From NCBI GenBank assembly GCA_964595485.1, contig CAZQQN010000007.1, positions 25,531 to 89,530 on the forward strand: a DNA stretch of 64,000 nt. Direction: 5' to 3'. The notes beneath the pieces were generated by a model. The model had not been told where the DNA came from and made no database searches. It saw only the letters and a program-made list of their open reading frames with translations. Positions 25,271 through 33,235 of this stretch are shown here, one piece after another. The stretch is from CAZQQN01 sp964595485. GTDB lineage: Bacteria; Bacteroidota; Bacteroidia; CAILMK01; CAYYUA01. Position numbers and translations under genes: made by a program. Positions within the stretch are counted from its first letter, which is position 1, and each line of letters starts with the position of its first letter.

Positions 25271-25966
25271 ATGCGTACATTGAAGATGCTTACAAGTTTA
25301 GCCTTATCCATATTAATTTCGATTGCTTGTTTTGGACAAAATGAAATCAGTGACCCGGCTAAATTAATCATCACACTCACGGACTATGAAAAAGCCCCTT
25401 TAAGCGATAAGACCCTTGTGGTAGTTAACAACGATAGTCAAAAAGAGTATAAAAGTAAAACCAATGAAGAGGGTAAGGTGACTATTAAGGTTCCGAAAGG
25501 CAATAACTACAAAGTTATTTACCGGGCCGTGAATGGTCCTGTTGAGTTTAAAAGCTTTAAAATACCGGATAAAGAAGGTTCCCTAACCTTTCAGTTTACC
25601 GCCCGCTATGAGGAAGCTGAAAACCAGGTTTACACCCTTGAAAATGTTTATTTTGATACAGATAAGGCGACTTTGCGGGAATCCTCAAATGATGCCCTGC
25701 AAAACCTGCTTAATGCACTGAAGACCAATCCCGATATGGAAATTGAAATAGCTGGGCATACCGATAGTAAGGCAGATGCAGAATACAATAAAAAATTATC
25801 CCAGCGCCGGGCTGAAAGTGTTAAGCAGTATTTGGTGGAAAGAGGGATCAGCGAAGACCGTTTAAAGGCTAAGGGATACGGGGAATCAGAGCCTATTGCT
25901 ACAAACAAGACAGAGCAAGGTCGCCAGAAAAACCGAAGGACGGAAGTTAGAATTCTTAAAGAATAG
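25271..25966 (+). CDS. OmpA family peptidoglycan-binding protein
   Basis: A 231-residue exported protein with a signal peptide (to about residue 22, ACFGQ). An Ig/carboxypeptidase-regulatory-like domain (about 28-115; EEGKVTIKVPKGNNYKVIY) is followed by a C-terminal OmpA domain (about 122-231). The OmpA domain has VYFDTDKATLRESS, IEIAGHTDSKADAEYN, the RRAESVKQYLVERGI stretch and GRQKNRRTEVRI. The conserved Asp and Arg that bind diaminopimelate are present. It starts 48 bp after the BtuG-like gene on the same strand and could be the last gene of that transcript, though no function in B12 uptake is known for such proteins. Confidence 0.88.
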   Translation: MRTLKMLTSLALSILISIACFGQNEISDPAKLIITLTDYEKAPLSDKTLVVVNNDSQKEYKSKTNEEGKVTIKVPKGNNYKVIYRAVNGPVEFKSFKIPDKEGSLTFQFTARYEEAENQVYTLENVYFDTDKATLRESSNDALQNLLNALKTNPDMEIEIAGHTDSKADAEYNKKLSQRRAESVKQYLVERGISEDRLKAKGYGESEPIATNKTEQGRQKNRRTEVRILKE

Positions 25967-26068
25967 AGTACTTATTACCGGCTTTTGCCAAGTTTTGATT
26001 GGCTACATTGTTCTACACTATGCAGACTAACCTTAATTACACTTTTCAAATTTCCCTCAAGTAAGCCT

Positions 26069-26479
26069 TTAACGTTTACCTCTTAAAATCCTGTCAACGC
26101 TATACCGGCCTGGACCTGTTAAGGTAAAGGCCAGAAAGACCAAAGCATTGGTAAGGGGGTGATAAAAACTTTCTCCACCTGCGGCGTGTTTGGCGACAGC
26201 TACCAACATGGTAATGAGCATTAAGGTGGCCGCAACCCTGGTAAATAAACCGGCAATTAATAGAATTCCACCCAGAAATTCTGATATAGAGGCCATGAAG
26301 CCAAAAAATTTGGGAAGAAATGAAATTCCGACATAAGTGGTAGCCTGGCCTAGCTCAGCCCATGCTTGAGGGCCTCCTGTTACTTTGCCGTATCCGTGAA
26401 TAATGAATAGTATACCAATACCAATTCTTAAAGCTAGTAATCCGGCGTGCCCTTGAGTGCCAATACTTTTTTTACTCAT
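26069..26479 (-). CDS. DoxX family membrane protein
   Basis: A 136-residue protein with four hydrophobic segments. It opens with LLALRIGIGILFIIHGYGKVTGG, the DoxX/YphA hallmark (helix plus HGxxK). GFMASISEFLGGILLIAGLFTRVAA and the C-terminal TGPGRYSVDRIL also fit. The family is found in many redox- and quinone-linked settings, but the activity is mostly unassigned. It is a single leftward gene, convergent with the OmpA-family gene on its left. Confidence 0.88.
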   Translation of the reverse strand: MSKKSIGTQGHAGLLALRIGIGILFIIHGYGKVTGGPQAWAELGQATTYVGISFLPKFFGFMASISEFLGGILLIAGLFTRVAATLMLITMLVAVAKHAAGGESFYHPLTNALVFLAFTLTGPGRYSVDRILRGKR

Positions 26480-26590
26480 AAATTTTCAGGTTATTGTTTT
26501 TGATAATGATTATTAAGGTACAATTATAAAATGCTTTATTCGATCCCAATCCTTACCCAAATAGCCATTCTTATACGTATAAAAATGAGG

Positions 26591-28594
26591 CTACTTTTCC
26601 AAAATGGTAAAATTGACCCTGCGATTTTTCTGCCTGCCTTCTTCGGTTTTATTGGTTGCTAGAGGCTTGGATTCTCCGAAGCCTTCGCTCTGTATTCTTT
26701 TTTCATGAATACCTTTTTCCTTAACCAAGTATTGCTTAACTGACGATGCGCGGTTCTTTGATAGTTTTTGGTTGTATTGTTGTGTACCGATACTGTCCGT
26801 ATGTCCTGCGACTTTTATTCTCATTTTTGAATTATCCTTCATAAGGTTAGCTACACGGTCTAATTCTGGATAGGAAGTTGGTTTAAGGGTTGCTTTATTA
26901 AATTCAAAGAAAATATTGTCCAATCGGATGGTTTGACCAACTTCAAGCGGTATCATCCGTATGTTTTGTTTCACTTTTTGGAATGTATCAATATCCCCGG
27001 TTTTAATCGTTTCCGCTTTAGCAATATAATCCTCAGACTGAGCAAACAATCCTGCTTTTTGTCCTTTTGGTACAATGGATTTAAAAGACCCTTTTTCTGG
27101 TGCTGTATAATTTTCAGTTAAACGCTTATTCAAGTTGAGATCCTCGTTGACCACCTTTGCTTCAACGGGTTCTCCGGTCTTATCATTAATTACTTGCCCC
27201 TCTACAAGCATAATAGGTTCGGGCTTTAACTTAACAGGCATTTGCGCCTTAAAAATATCTGCCATGTTTTGGTTTTTTCTGTAAGAAACGTAGTAACTGT
27301 ATGCTCCGGAGGCGGGCATTGTAAAATAAGCATCCCACTCTTTGCTGTTGATTTGCTTCCCAAGATTGATAGGTTCAGTCCATTTGGTCCATGAATTGCC
27401 TTTCCGCTTACTCATAAAAATATCGTGGTTACCAAAAGTAGGCAACCCCTTCGTTGAAAAGTACAATGTCTTATTATCCGAAGCCAGGTAGGGCGTAATC
27501 TCATCAGCAGCGGTGTTAATCCTCTGTCCCATATGTTTTGGCGAACCCCATTTATTTTCCCCGGTTTTATGGCTAACGTATAAATCTAACCCACCTTCTC
27601 CTTCATAACGCTGAAGGGCCATTATCAGTGTCTTTCCATTGTTAGCCATAAAAAAGGAAGATGATTCGTTTCTATTGTAGTAGTCTTTGATAGACAAGGG
27701 CGTTGGCTTGCCCCAACCAAAAGTTCTTCTTTCTGAAATTGCCACACTTTTTTTCTTAGCTGGTTTATCTGAATAAGCATCTCTGACTAAAATGCGATTA
27801 TCTCCCGGTAAAACCCCGGTTATAACATTGGACTTACGATTATTTAATGGCTCATTGAGCTGTTTTGGATCTGACCATGACCCGTCTTGTAGGCGATTCA
27901 AGTACCAAATGGCATCGCCTGCATCTTTTCCACCTTTATTATCAGGATGATTACCCCTTACAAAATAAAGTCGGTCACCTTCTGGGGTGATGAGAGGGTG
28001 AAGTTCATTGTATCGGCTATTAACTGATGCACTTAAGGGCTTAGCTTCGGCCAAGCCAAGTTCATTCTCAGGTGTATTAACTTTGGGAACATATTCCCCC
28101 TCGTTAGGCTTAAGCCCGATGGCATCAATTTGAGGCCATCCATTTCTGTAGGACCCGCTAATTTGTAGTTCCACGCTTTTAACAGCTTTAATATTGCGAG
28201 GGATTGTTATATTAAAAATACGCTTTTCAGAGGTAACAGTATCTTCTTTATTGGTGTATACTTGCTTTTTCTTTCCTTCATCATCTATTAAAAAGGCCCT
28301 GAAAATACAGCCAGGAAAATGGTTCTCAACCACTATAAGTTGCTTTGCCTTCATTTCGTTTTGGTAACCTACCTTTAGTACTGCCATGTCATTTCGGGTT
28401 TTAGGACCCCATGCCGCTGGGTTACTTCCCCCTTGAGGCATAGCGTCAGGAGGTCCTAATAATTGTTGGCAGCTATGTTGCTTACCGCTTTTATGCGAGG
28501 TGCATTTCAAAACAGTATCTGCCCAAGCTACTTGCCCAGAGGCAGCAACTTCAGTACAAAAACCAAACAATAAAACAATTAGGATGGCACGCAT
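26591..28594 (-). CDS. OmpA-family protein with PD40 propeller and regulatory-like domain
   Basis: A 667-residue exported protein. The signal peptide ends near residue 20 (EVAASGQ). Residues 25-165 form a beta-sandwich with two CxxxxxxxxxxC-type Cys pairs (KCTSHKSG, SCQQLLG). A PD40/WD40-like propeller follows (about 190-450; TPEGDRLYFVRG, SDNKTLYFSTKGLPTFGNHDIFMS). Then comes a carboxypeptidase-regulatory-like module (about 455-530; VEGQVINDKTGEPVEAKV). The C-terminal OmpA domain (about 550-667) shows IFFEFNKATLKPTS, KVAGHTDSIGTQQYN and GRQKNRRVNFTI. The order PD40-CRD-OmpA recalls the T9SS component PorE, but the N-terminal TPRs and lipobox of PorE are missing. It is more likely a peptidoglycan-tethering envelope protein. 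Confidence 0.85.
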   Translation of the reverse strand: MRAILIVLLFGFCTEVAASGQVAWADTVLKCTSHKSGKQHSCQQLLGPPDAMPQGGSNPAAWGPKTRNDMAVLKVGYQNEMKAKQLIVVENHFPGCIFRAFLIDDEGKKKQVYTNKEDTVTSEKRIFNITIPRNIKAVKSVELQISGSYRNGWPQIDAIGLKPNEGEYVPKVNTPENELGLAEAKPLSASVNSRYNELHPLITPEGDRLYFVRGNHPDNKGGKDAGDAIWYLNRLQDGSWSDPKQLNEPLNNRKSNVITGVLPGDNRILVRDAYSDKPAKKKSVAISERRTFGWGKPTPLSIKDYYNRNESSSFFMANNGKTLIMALQRYEGEGGLDLYVSHKTGENKWGSPKHMGQRINTAADEITPYLASDNKTLYFSTKGLPTFGNHDIFMSKRKGNSWTKWTEPINLGKQINSKEWDAYFTMPASGAYSYYVSYRKNQNMADIFKAQMPVKLKPEPIMLVEGQVINDKTGEPVEAKVVNEDLNLNKRLTENYTAPEKGSFKSIVPKGQKAGLFAQSEDYIAKAETIKTGDIDTFQKVKQNIRMIPLEVGQTIRLDNIFFEFNKATLKPTSYPELDRVANLMKDNSKMRIKVAGHTDSIGTQQYNQKLSKNRASSVKQYLVKEKGIHEKRIQSEGFGESKPLATNKTEEGRQKNRRVNFTILEK

Positions 28595-28601
28595 ATTACC
28601 A

Positions 28602-28609
28602 CAAAACTA
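28602..28609 (-). promoter_or_regulatory. Candidate -7 box very close to the PD40-OmpA start
   Basis: On the minus strand TAGTTTTG matches TAnnTTTG only 7 nt before the ATG at 28594, which would give an almost leaderless mRNA. No -33 TTG is seen. Confidence 0.3.
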
Positions 28610-28686
28610 ATGAAAATAGCAATCGTGAATAAGTGGATTAAAGGATTATAGTTTTGTAGATAGGTAAATCAGCTTTATTTGCTTCG

Positions 28687-29295
28687 TTAGGAACCAATTT
28701 CATGGTCACCGTGATACTCAGCAATACCATGTTGCCAGAGGGTGACAAGAACTTTGATGCCTTTAATAGTGCCGTATGTTAAGCCTAAACCTGCGGCAAT
28801 AGTGAAATAGCCTGCTACCATCGATCCATTGAAATCTTTGAGAAAGAGGAATCTAACCCCAACACCTAGTAACAAGAAACCTGCAATAAAAAGGGAAACC
28901 AAAATACCCAAGCTGATTACCTGCTTTAAGTGAAATTGGACATACTCACCTTTAGAAAAAGAATTCAGCTCTCTACTTTGATCATGGTAGGCCTCCTTCG
29001 GTCTTTGGCGGTAAGGATTGGATTGCTTGCGCCTTTGAAATTGGCTTTCTTTTAAAGGCTGTTCGCGGCGGGAAAGTAAATAATCATAAATACTTCGTTT
29101 ATAGGGATCAGAAAGGATTTCATAAGCCGATTTGATATTATTAAAGATATTTTCTGCTTTAGGATCATCGTTTACATCAGGGTGGTATTTTTTAGCGAGT
29201 TCGCGGTAAGCCTTTTTAACCTCGCTTTTATCCGCTTTTCGGTCAATCCCTAACAGATCGTAAAAATTAACATTTACGTGTAACGCTTTTTCCAT
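28687..29295 (-). CDS. Membrane-anchored J-domain protein
   Basis: A 202-residue protein. Residues 10-73 are a J domain: NFYDLLGIDRKADKSEVKKAY, the HPD tripeptide in KKYHPDVND, and the helix IFNNIKSAYEILSDPYKRSIYD. A basic linker rich in Arg/Gln/Pro follows, then two or three hydrophobic segments (about 125-185; VISLGILVSLFIAGFLLL, MVAGYFTIAAGLGLTYG). The J domain should stimulate an Hsp70 (DnaK) ATPase at the inner face of the membrane. It lacks the zinc-finger and substrate domains of DnaJ. It starts 12 bp after the gene at 29308-29880 and is probably cotranscribed with it. Confidence 0.88.
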   Translation of the reverse strand: MEKALHVNVNFYDLLGIDRKADKSEVKKAYRELAKKYHPDVNDDPKAENIFNNIKSAYEILSDPYKRSIYDYLLSRREQPLKESQFQRRKQSNPYRQRPKEAYHDQSRELNSFSKGEYVQFHLKQVISLGILVSLFIAGFLLLGVGVRFLFLKDFNGSMVAGYFTIAAGLGLTYGTIKGIKVLVTLWQHGIAEYHGDHEIGS

Positions 29296-29307
29296 TTTGC
29301 GCCTTGT

Positions 29308-29880
29308 TTACTCGTACGAAAGGTCAGCTTGTTTGTATATCCGGTACCCGAATAGCCCCTTTGAAAAGGTGAATTTTACGGTTTTAGCTTTTTGAAACTG
29401 ACCCTTTTCCCATTGGCTAAAATTTAAAAAGTATTTGAACTTATTGATATTAGGATCTGCAAATTGAACCTCTTTTGCATGGACTTGCCCGCCTAATTTA
29501 GGGTTACCATTAAAAGATTCAATGGGTATTTTCTTTTCATATGAGGGACCTTGAAAAGCAAAATTCAGTGCTAAAAAAAGGCCTGCTAACAAGGCAGCAA
29601 CACCAAAGAAATTGTAAAAAGCCATGACCTTAAGCATTTTAGGTTTTCTGGGTTTAGTTAAAAAATAATGAATAAGAGTGGCAATCGCACCAAAAAACAG
29701 AAAATAATGAAATATAGCATCAATGGTTATGAGGGTTTTGAAGAGGAAGAACACCACTAGTGCAAAACCTGAAAACCAGCTAAAAGCCACCCAGTTAGCA
29801 GGGTAACGAAAAAATTTCATTTCTTCTGACTCTTTAGAACGGCTGTAGGTAAAGGTTTTGTTAAAAAATTGCCTTCTCAT
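29308..29880 (-). CDS. Hypothetical membrane protein
   Basis: A 190-residue protein with three hydrophobic segments in the first 110 residues: WVAFSWFSGFALVVFFLF, FHYFLFFGAIATLIHYFL, and FYNFFGVAALLAGLFLALNF. An extracytoplasmic domain of about 80 residues follows, with a FKYFLNFSQWEKGQFQKAK stretch. A start at codon 21 (KFFRYPANW) is an alternative that brings the first helix close to the N-terminus. No family is recognised. It lies just upstream of the membrane J protein (12 bp), so both may work at the same membrane site. Confidence 0.65.
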   Translation of the reverse strand: MRRQFFNKTFTYSRSKESEEMKFFRYPANWVAFSWFSGFALVVFFLFKTLITIDAIFHYFLFFGAIATLIHYFLTKPRKPKMLKVMAFYNFFGVAALLAGLFLALNFAFQGPSYEKKIPIESFNGNPKLGGQVHAKEVQFADPNINKFKYFLNFSQWEKGQFQKAKTVKFTFSKGLFGYRIYKQADLSYE

Positions 29881-29975
29881 GACTTGAATATTTAGCCTAT
29901 CAATACAATAAAAAAAATCGAAATTAGAAGGTTCGGTACATTACCAGCAAAATTAGCAATATCAACAATGGCTTT

Positions 29976-30008
29976 TTGCTTACCTTACAATCCTTACCAT
30001 TATTTTTG
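29976..30008 (+). promoter_or_regulatory. Promoter that fixes the start of the esterase gene
   Basis: TTG (29976-29978), 22 nt, then TATTTTTG (30001-30008), a TAnnTTTG match. It lies inside the longer reading frame that begins at 29968. Transcription from about 30014 can only use the ATG at 30025, which supports that start. Confidence 0.5.
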
Positions 30009-30024
30009 CCTAAAGCTATGGACT

Positions 30025-30690
30025 ATGCATACACAACACATACCTGTCAAGCGGAATGCCCGGTATTGTACGCTTGGGAATTTAGACGATAGTACGGCTC
30101 ATGTTTGGTTTGTTTGCCATGGGTATGGTCAACTGGCGCCTTACTTTATCCAAAATTTTAAATGTATTGACGATGGTCGGCATTATATAGTTGCCCCTGA
30201 AGGCTTATCCCGGTTTTATTTGAAAGGTTTTGAAGGTAGGGTTGGTGCCACATGGATGACCAAAGAAGAAAGAGAACTGGATATTCAGGATTATGTGGGC
30301 TACCTGGATGACCTGTATGATTATATTTTTAATCGTATCTCGAGATCGAAAGTAAACGTTCATTTATTGGGTTTTTCGCAGGGAGCTGCGACCGTTTCAC
30401 GTTGGATAGCACTGGGTAACGTTACGCTTGAGTCATGGATACTTTGGGCTGGGCTATTTCCTTATGACCTGACCTTTGAGGTGAACCGGGAAAAATTGTT
30501 GAATGCCCGGACTTTTTTGCTTTATGGCAATCATGATCCATTTCGCGATGAGGATAAAATAAAAGAGCGGAAGGATTTGGTTGATAAGGAAGGTCTTCAA
30601 TATGAAACCATTCATTTTGATGGAGCCCATGAGATCCCTGAAAAAACATTATTAAGCTTAATGAAAGGTAATAAGGATCTGTTTGGCTGA
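30025..30690 (+). CDS. Alpha/beta hydrolase, carboxylesterase/phospholipase type
   Basis: A 221-residue protein starting at ATG 30025 (HTQHIPVKR). The 19 extra codons from 29968 overlap the promoter. The fold marks are HVWFVCHGYGQLAPYF (oxyanion strand), APEGLSRFY, the nucleophile elbow LLGFSQGAATVSRW (Ser in GFSQG), LYGNHDPF (Asp) and HFDGAHEIPE (His). This is the small esterase/lysophospholipase group (PF02230-like), cytoplasmic with no signal peptide. Substrate unknown. It stands alone between a divergent membrane-protein operon and the sigma-factor gene. Confidence 0.8.
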   Translation: MHTQHIPVKRNARYCTLGNLDDSTAHVWFVCHGYGQLAPYFIQNFKCIDDGRHYIVAPEGLSRFYLKGFEGRVGATWMTKEERELDIQDYVGYLDDLYDYIFNRISRSKVNVHLLGFSQGAATVSRWIALGNVTLESWILWAGLFPYDLTFEVNREKLLNARTFLLYGNHDPFRDEDKIKERKDLVDKEGLQYETIHFDGAHEIPEKTLLSLMKGNKDLFG

Positions 30691-30835
30691 ACTGTGTGGG
30701 CTTTCCCTGTAAAGCGTTCAATATTTGAAATAAAGGCCTTAAGTTTGTTTTGAGAATTTCAAATTTTATATCGATTGACTATTATGCCAAAGTCATTAGG
30801 AATTTGTAAATTGCTTTTTGACTATTCTAATTTTA

Positions 30836-30864
30836 GATGCAACTTATTTCAAGGAAGTTGCATC
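30836..30864. promoter_or_regulatory. Perfect 10-bp inverted repeat ahead of the ECF sigma gene
   Basis: GATGCAACTT (30836-30845) and AAGTTGCATC (30855-30864) flank a 9-nt spacer, 30 bp upstream of the sigma start. A weak promoter (TTTG 30803, 21 nt, TAATTTTA 30828) would start transcription within it. No T run follows, so it is more likely an operator or a 5' UTR hairpin than a terminator. Confidence 0.6.
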
Positions 30865-30893
30865 AAGATAAATGATGAGGCTTAGCGCTTTTT

Positions 30894-31448
30894 ATGGTCG
30901 ACCTGAAAAACCTGGTTCTATATTGCCAGAAAGGTGAGCGGGATTATCAAAAGATTTTGTATGACCGGTTTTCTCCTAAAATGTTAGGAATATGTATGCG
31001 CTATGCTCGTGATCGTTCTGAGGCTGAAGATTTTTTGCAGGAGGGTTTTATCAAGGTTTTCAAAAACATTAAAAACCTTAGGAATGCACAACAGTTAGAA
31101 AGCTGGATAGAACGGATTATTGTAAACACAGCCCTTGAGCACATTCGAAAAAAGAAATCTTCCAAAGGGCAGGAGGTCGATCTTGACGATAATGTCGATT
31201 CAGAGGTGGACGAGCAGGTTACTGACGAACTTAGCCGGGATGAGTTATTAAAATTGATCCAAGAATTACCTGAAGGGTTCAGAGCTGTATTCAATATGTA
31301 TGCGATCGAAGGTTTTTCGCATAAAGAAATAGCGCAAAAGTTAGGTATTCAGGAAGGCACCTCTAAGTCGCAGTTTGCCAGGGCCAGAACCCTTTTGCAA
31401 CAGAAAGTTGTGGAAATGAATAAGCATAAATTAAAAGATTTATCATGA
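30894..31448 (+). CDS. ECF-type RNA polymerase sigma factor
   Basis: A 184-residue group 4 sigma factor. Region 2 (about residues 20-85) has YARDRSEAEDFLQEGFIKVFKNI. Region 4 (about 120-175) has ELPEGFRAVFNMYAIEGFSHKEIAQKLGIQEGTSKSQFARAR, a classic sigma-70 helix-turn-helix read in pieces. The linker is acidic. The start follows a perfect inverted repeat. The stop overlaps the start of the next gene by 4 bp (ATGA), so the membrane-anchored barrel protein is made together with it and is the probable anti-sigma or sensor. Target promoters cannot be read from the window. Confidence 0.93.
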   Translation: MVDLKNLVLYCQKGERDYQKILYDRFSPKMLGICMRYARDRSEAEDFLQEGFIKVFKNIKNLRNAQQLESWIERIIVNTALEHIRKKKSSKGQEVDLDDNVDSEVDEQVTDELSRDELLKLIQELPEGFRAVFNMYAIEGFSHKEIAQKLGIQEGTSKSQFARARTLLQQKVVEMNKHKLKDLS

Positions 31449-32887
31449 ATTGGGATGAAGAGAATTTAAAACAAAAATTTGAAGGATATGAAGTCACCCC
31501 CTCCTCACGGGTTTGGGAAAATATTGATAAAGAGTTAAGCAACAAAACCTGGACAAAATGGCCTATATGGGCACTTTCTTCTTTACTCCTACTATCAAGC
31601 CTTGGTGGAGGTTATTTTTATTGGCAAGATTACGCCAGGCATAGCCAGCATCAATTAGCCAATAACGATCAAACTGTTCAAGAAAGGTCGACCTCTGAAC
31701 GGACAAGTTCGACCAGCGATGAAGATAATCCTGAAAAACAGAATATCATTTCTAATACAGAAAAAAGTAACTGGAATACTCAGCAAAGTAAAGAACCGAA
31801 AGATCAAGGATATACTTCAGAAGGGAATAATTCAGGAGGTAAAAATAAGAAAGCTGATGCCAATCAGTCACAGGGAGCTGGCAACGTTCCCAAAGATGCT
31901 AAGGGAAATAAAGTTAACGCTGGAAATCAAAATACTGAAAATCAAAAAGATAATGGTAAGAGTAGTGGGCCAGTTGTGAATGAAGAAATGAAAACCAAGC
32001 AAAATCCCCAAGCTCAAGAAACAGAGACAGGAAAAAGTGGTGAGGATAAGGGAAGAAATGCATTTGCTAATAGTACGAATAATAACTTTCTAAGTTCACT
32101 TCCGCTATTAACGGAAGCTAAAGTTCAGGAAGTCTATGTAAATCCTTCAAAAGCCCGTCAATTTGAAACCCCCAATTCAATTGATTCCCAACTGCGTGAA
32201 GAAGGGATAATCGGATCAAATAGTAAATGGGCTTTAGGGGTTGAAGCTGGCCCTTTTCAACAAAACCATCAATACAGTCTTAAAGAGAGCACCCAAGAAG
32301 ACCGACTTTCGACCATCAAAAAGTCTGAGTCAGTGGCGTGGGGCTATGGAATTAATATAAACGGATATTGGACGTTTGCGGATAACTGGCAATTACAATT
32401 TGGACTGGGATATGAAAGGCTAAATCAGCAATTTTCACATTCCTACGAGCGAAGTTATGAGAGTAATATTCCTAATTCCGATGGTGTTGAATTTATAACG
32501 GAGAATATCAAATTTGAAAACACAAATCAGTTTGATTTTCTCAGGATGCCTATGGCCATTCGTTACCAATTATTGGATTCCCGGCTTTCCTGTTTCATTA
32601 GTCCTGGTGTAGAAGTTAATGCATTGACCAACGCAAAGGCCATGGTATTAGGTGTTACAGAAAAGGAGGTCTTTAATTTGGTAAATGATGATATCAGGCC
32701 AATGAAAACCTATACCCTGGATTACACTTTAAATATTTCAGCGCAATATGCTTTGGATGATCACTTTAGTATTATGGTAAGGCCTTTTGGGCAAATAGGA
32801 AGCGGTTCCATATACTCGGATGACTTTGCCGTAGAAAAGCAGGCTTATCAATTTGGTGTTAATGCAGGCCTAATATACGGTTTTTAA
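31445..32887 (+). CDS. Membrane-anchored linker protein with outer-membrane barrel-like C-terminus (probable sigma regulator)
   Basis: A 480-residue protein translationally coupled to the ECF sigma factor. Residues 1-38 form a cytoplasmic tail (NWDEENLKQKFEGYEVTPS), small enough for a minimal anti-sigma domain. One membrane helix follows (about 41-60, WPIWALSSLLLLSSLGGG). A long Asn/Gln/Lys/Glu/Ser-rich disordered stretch spans about 61-210. Residues 255-480 alternate like an 8-10-strand outer-membrane barrel (WALGVEAGPF, WGYGININGYW, WQLQFGLGYERL, FGVNAGLIYGF) and end in a terminal Phe as barrel proteins do. So it may reach from the inner to the outer membrane. Sigma-linked proteins of this layout exist in Bacteroidota but their mechanism is not established; anti-sigma activity here is inference. 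Confidence 0.75.
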   Translation: MNWDEENLKQKFEGYEVTPSSRVWENIDKELSNKTWTKWPIWALSSLLLLSSLGGGYFYWQDYARHSQHQLANNDQTVQERSTSERTSSTSDEDNPEKQNIISNTEKSNWNTQQSKEPKDQGYTSEGNNSGGKNKKADANQSQGAGNVPKDAKGNKVNAGNQNTENQKDNGKSSGPVVNEEMKTKQNPQAQETETGKSGEDKGRNAFANSTNNNFLSSLPLLTEAKVQEVYVNPSKARQFETPNSIDSQLREEGIIGSNSKWALGVEAGPFQQNHQYSLKESTQEDRLSTIKKSESVAWGYGININGYWTFADNWQLQFGLGYERLNQQFSHSYERSYESNIPNSDGVEFITENIKFENTNQFDFLRMPMAIRYQLLDSRLSCFISPGVEVNALTNAKAMVLGVTEKEVFNLVNDDIRPMKTYTLDYTLNISAQYALDDHFSIMVRPFGQIGSGSIYSDDFAVEKQAYQFGVNAGLIYGF

Positions 32888-32971
32888 AAGCCATGCAACC
32901 TTTTAAAAATTAAATGCATCTGTGGTTATAGAAAATTGGTGCTAAGCCAAAGGCTAAAAAGTGTTCATTTT

Positions 32972-33021
32972 TTATAAAAAAAAATCTCCCGGTTTAGAAG
33001 AAAATTTCAACCGGGAGATTT
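32972..33021 (-). terminator. Strong hairpin with T tract on the minus strand
   Basis: A 13-bp perfect stem (32982-32994 with 33009-33021) has six or more T on its minus-strand 3' side and only TAGAAT on the plus side. It therefore reads as a leftward terminator, though no leftward gene lies to its right before 36.5 kb. It may also serve as a bidirectional terminator for the barrel-protein gene. Confidence 0.6.
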
Positions 33022-33075
33022 AGAATAATCATTTTTGAATAAATGATTGAAGTTTCCCTTTAACTACCTGTTTTG

Positions 33076-33117
33076 AAGGCACAAGGTTTAGTTTCATAGA
33101 CCTTGTGCCTTTTTTTG
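33076..33117 (+). terminator. Rho-independent terminator upstream of the helicase gene
   Basis: AAGGCACAAGGT (33076-33087) pairs with ACCTTGTGCCTT (33100-33111), followed by seven T. It ends rightward transcription from the sigma operon. The rest of the 32888-33235 gap is AT-rich with one small 8-bp inverted repeat (AATCATTT/AAATGATT, 33025-33046) and no gene. Confidence 0.9.
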
Positions 33118-33235
33118 TGCCACCCAAATGTAATTTTTTGTAACTACGATGTCAATTTTTTCAGAAAATTGTCATAAGGCACTCTTCATTCGGTTAATCA
33201 AATTCTTTTAAATTAGCCGCATAAAAAAAAATGGT

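Noticed and set aside
26591..28594. PD40-OmpA protein as PorE of the T9SS
   Set aside because: Lacks the N-terminal TPR part and lipobox, so the PorE name is not justified.
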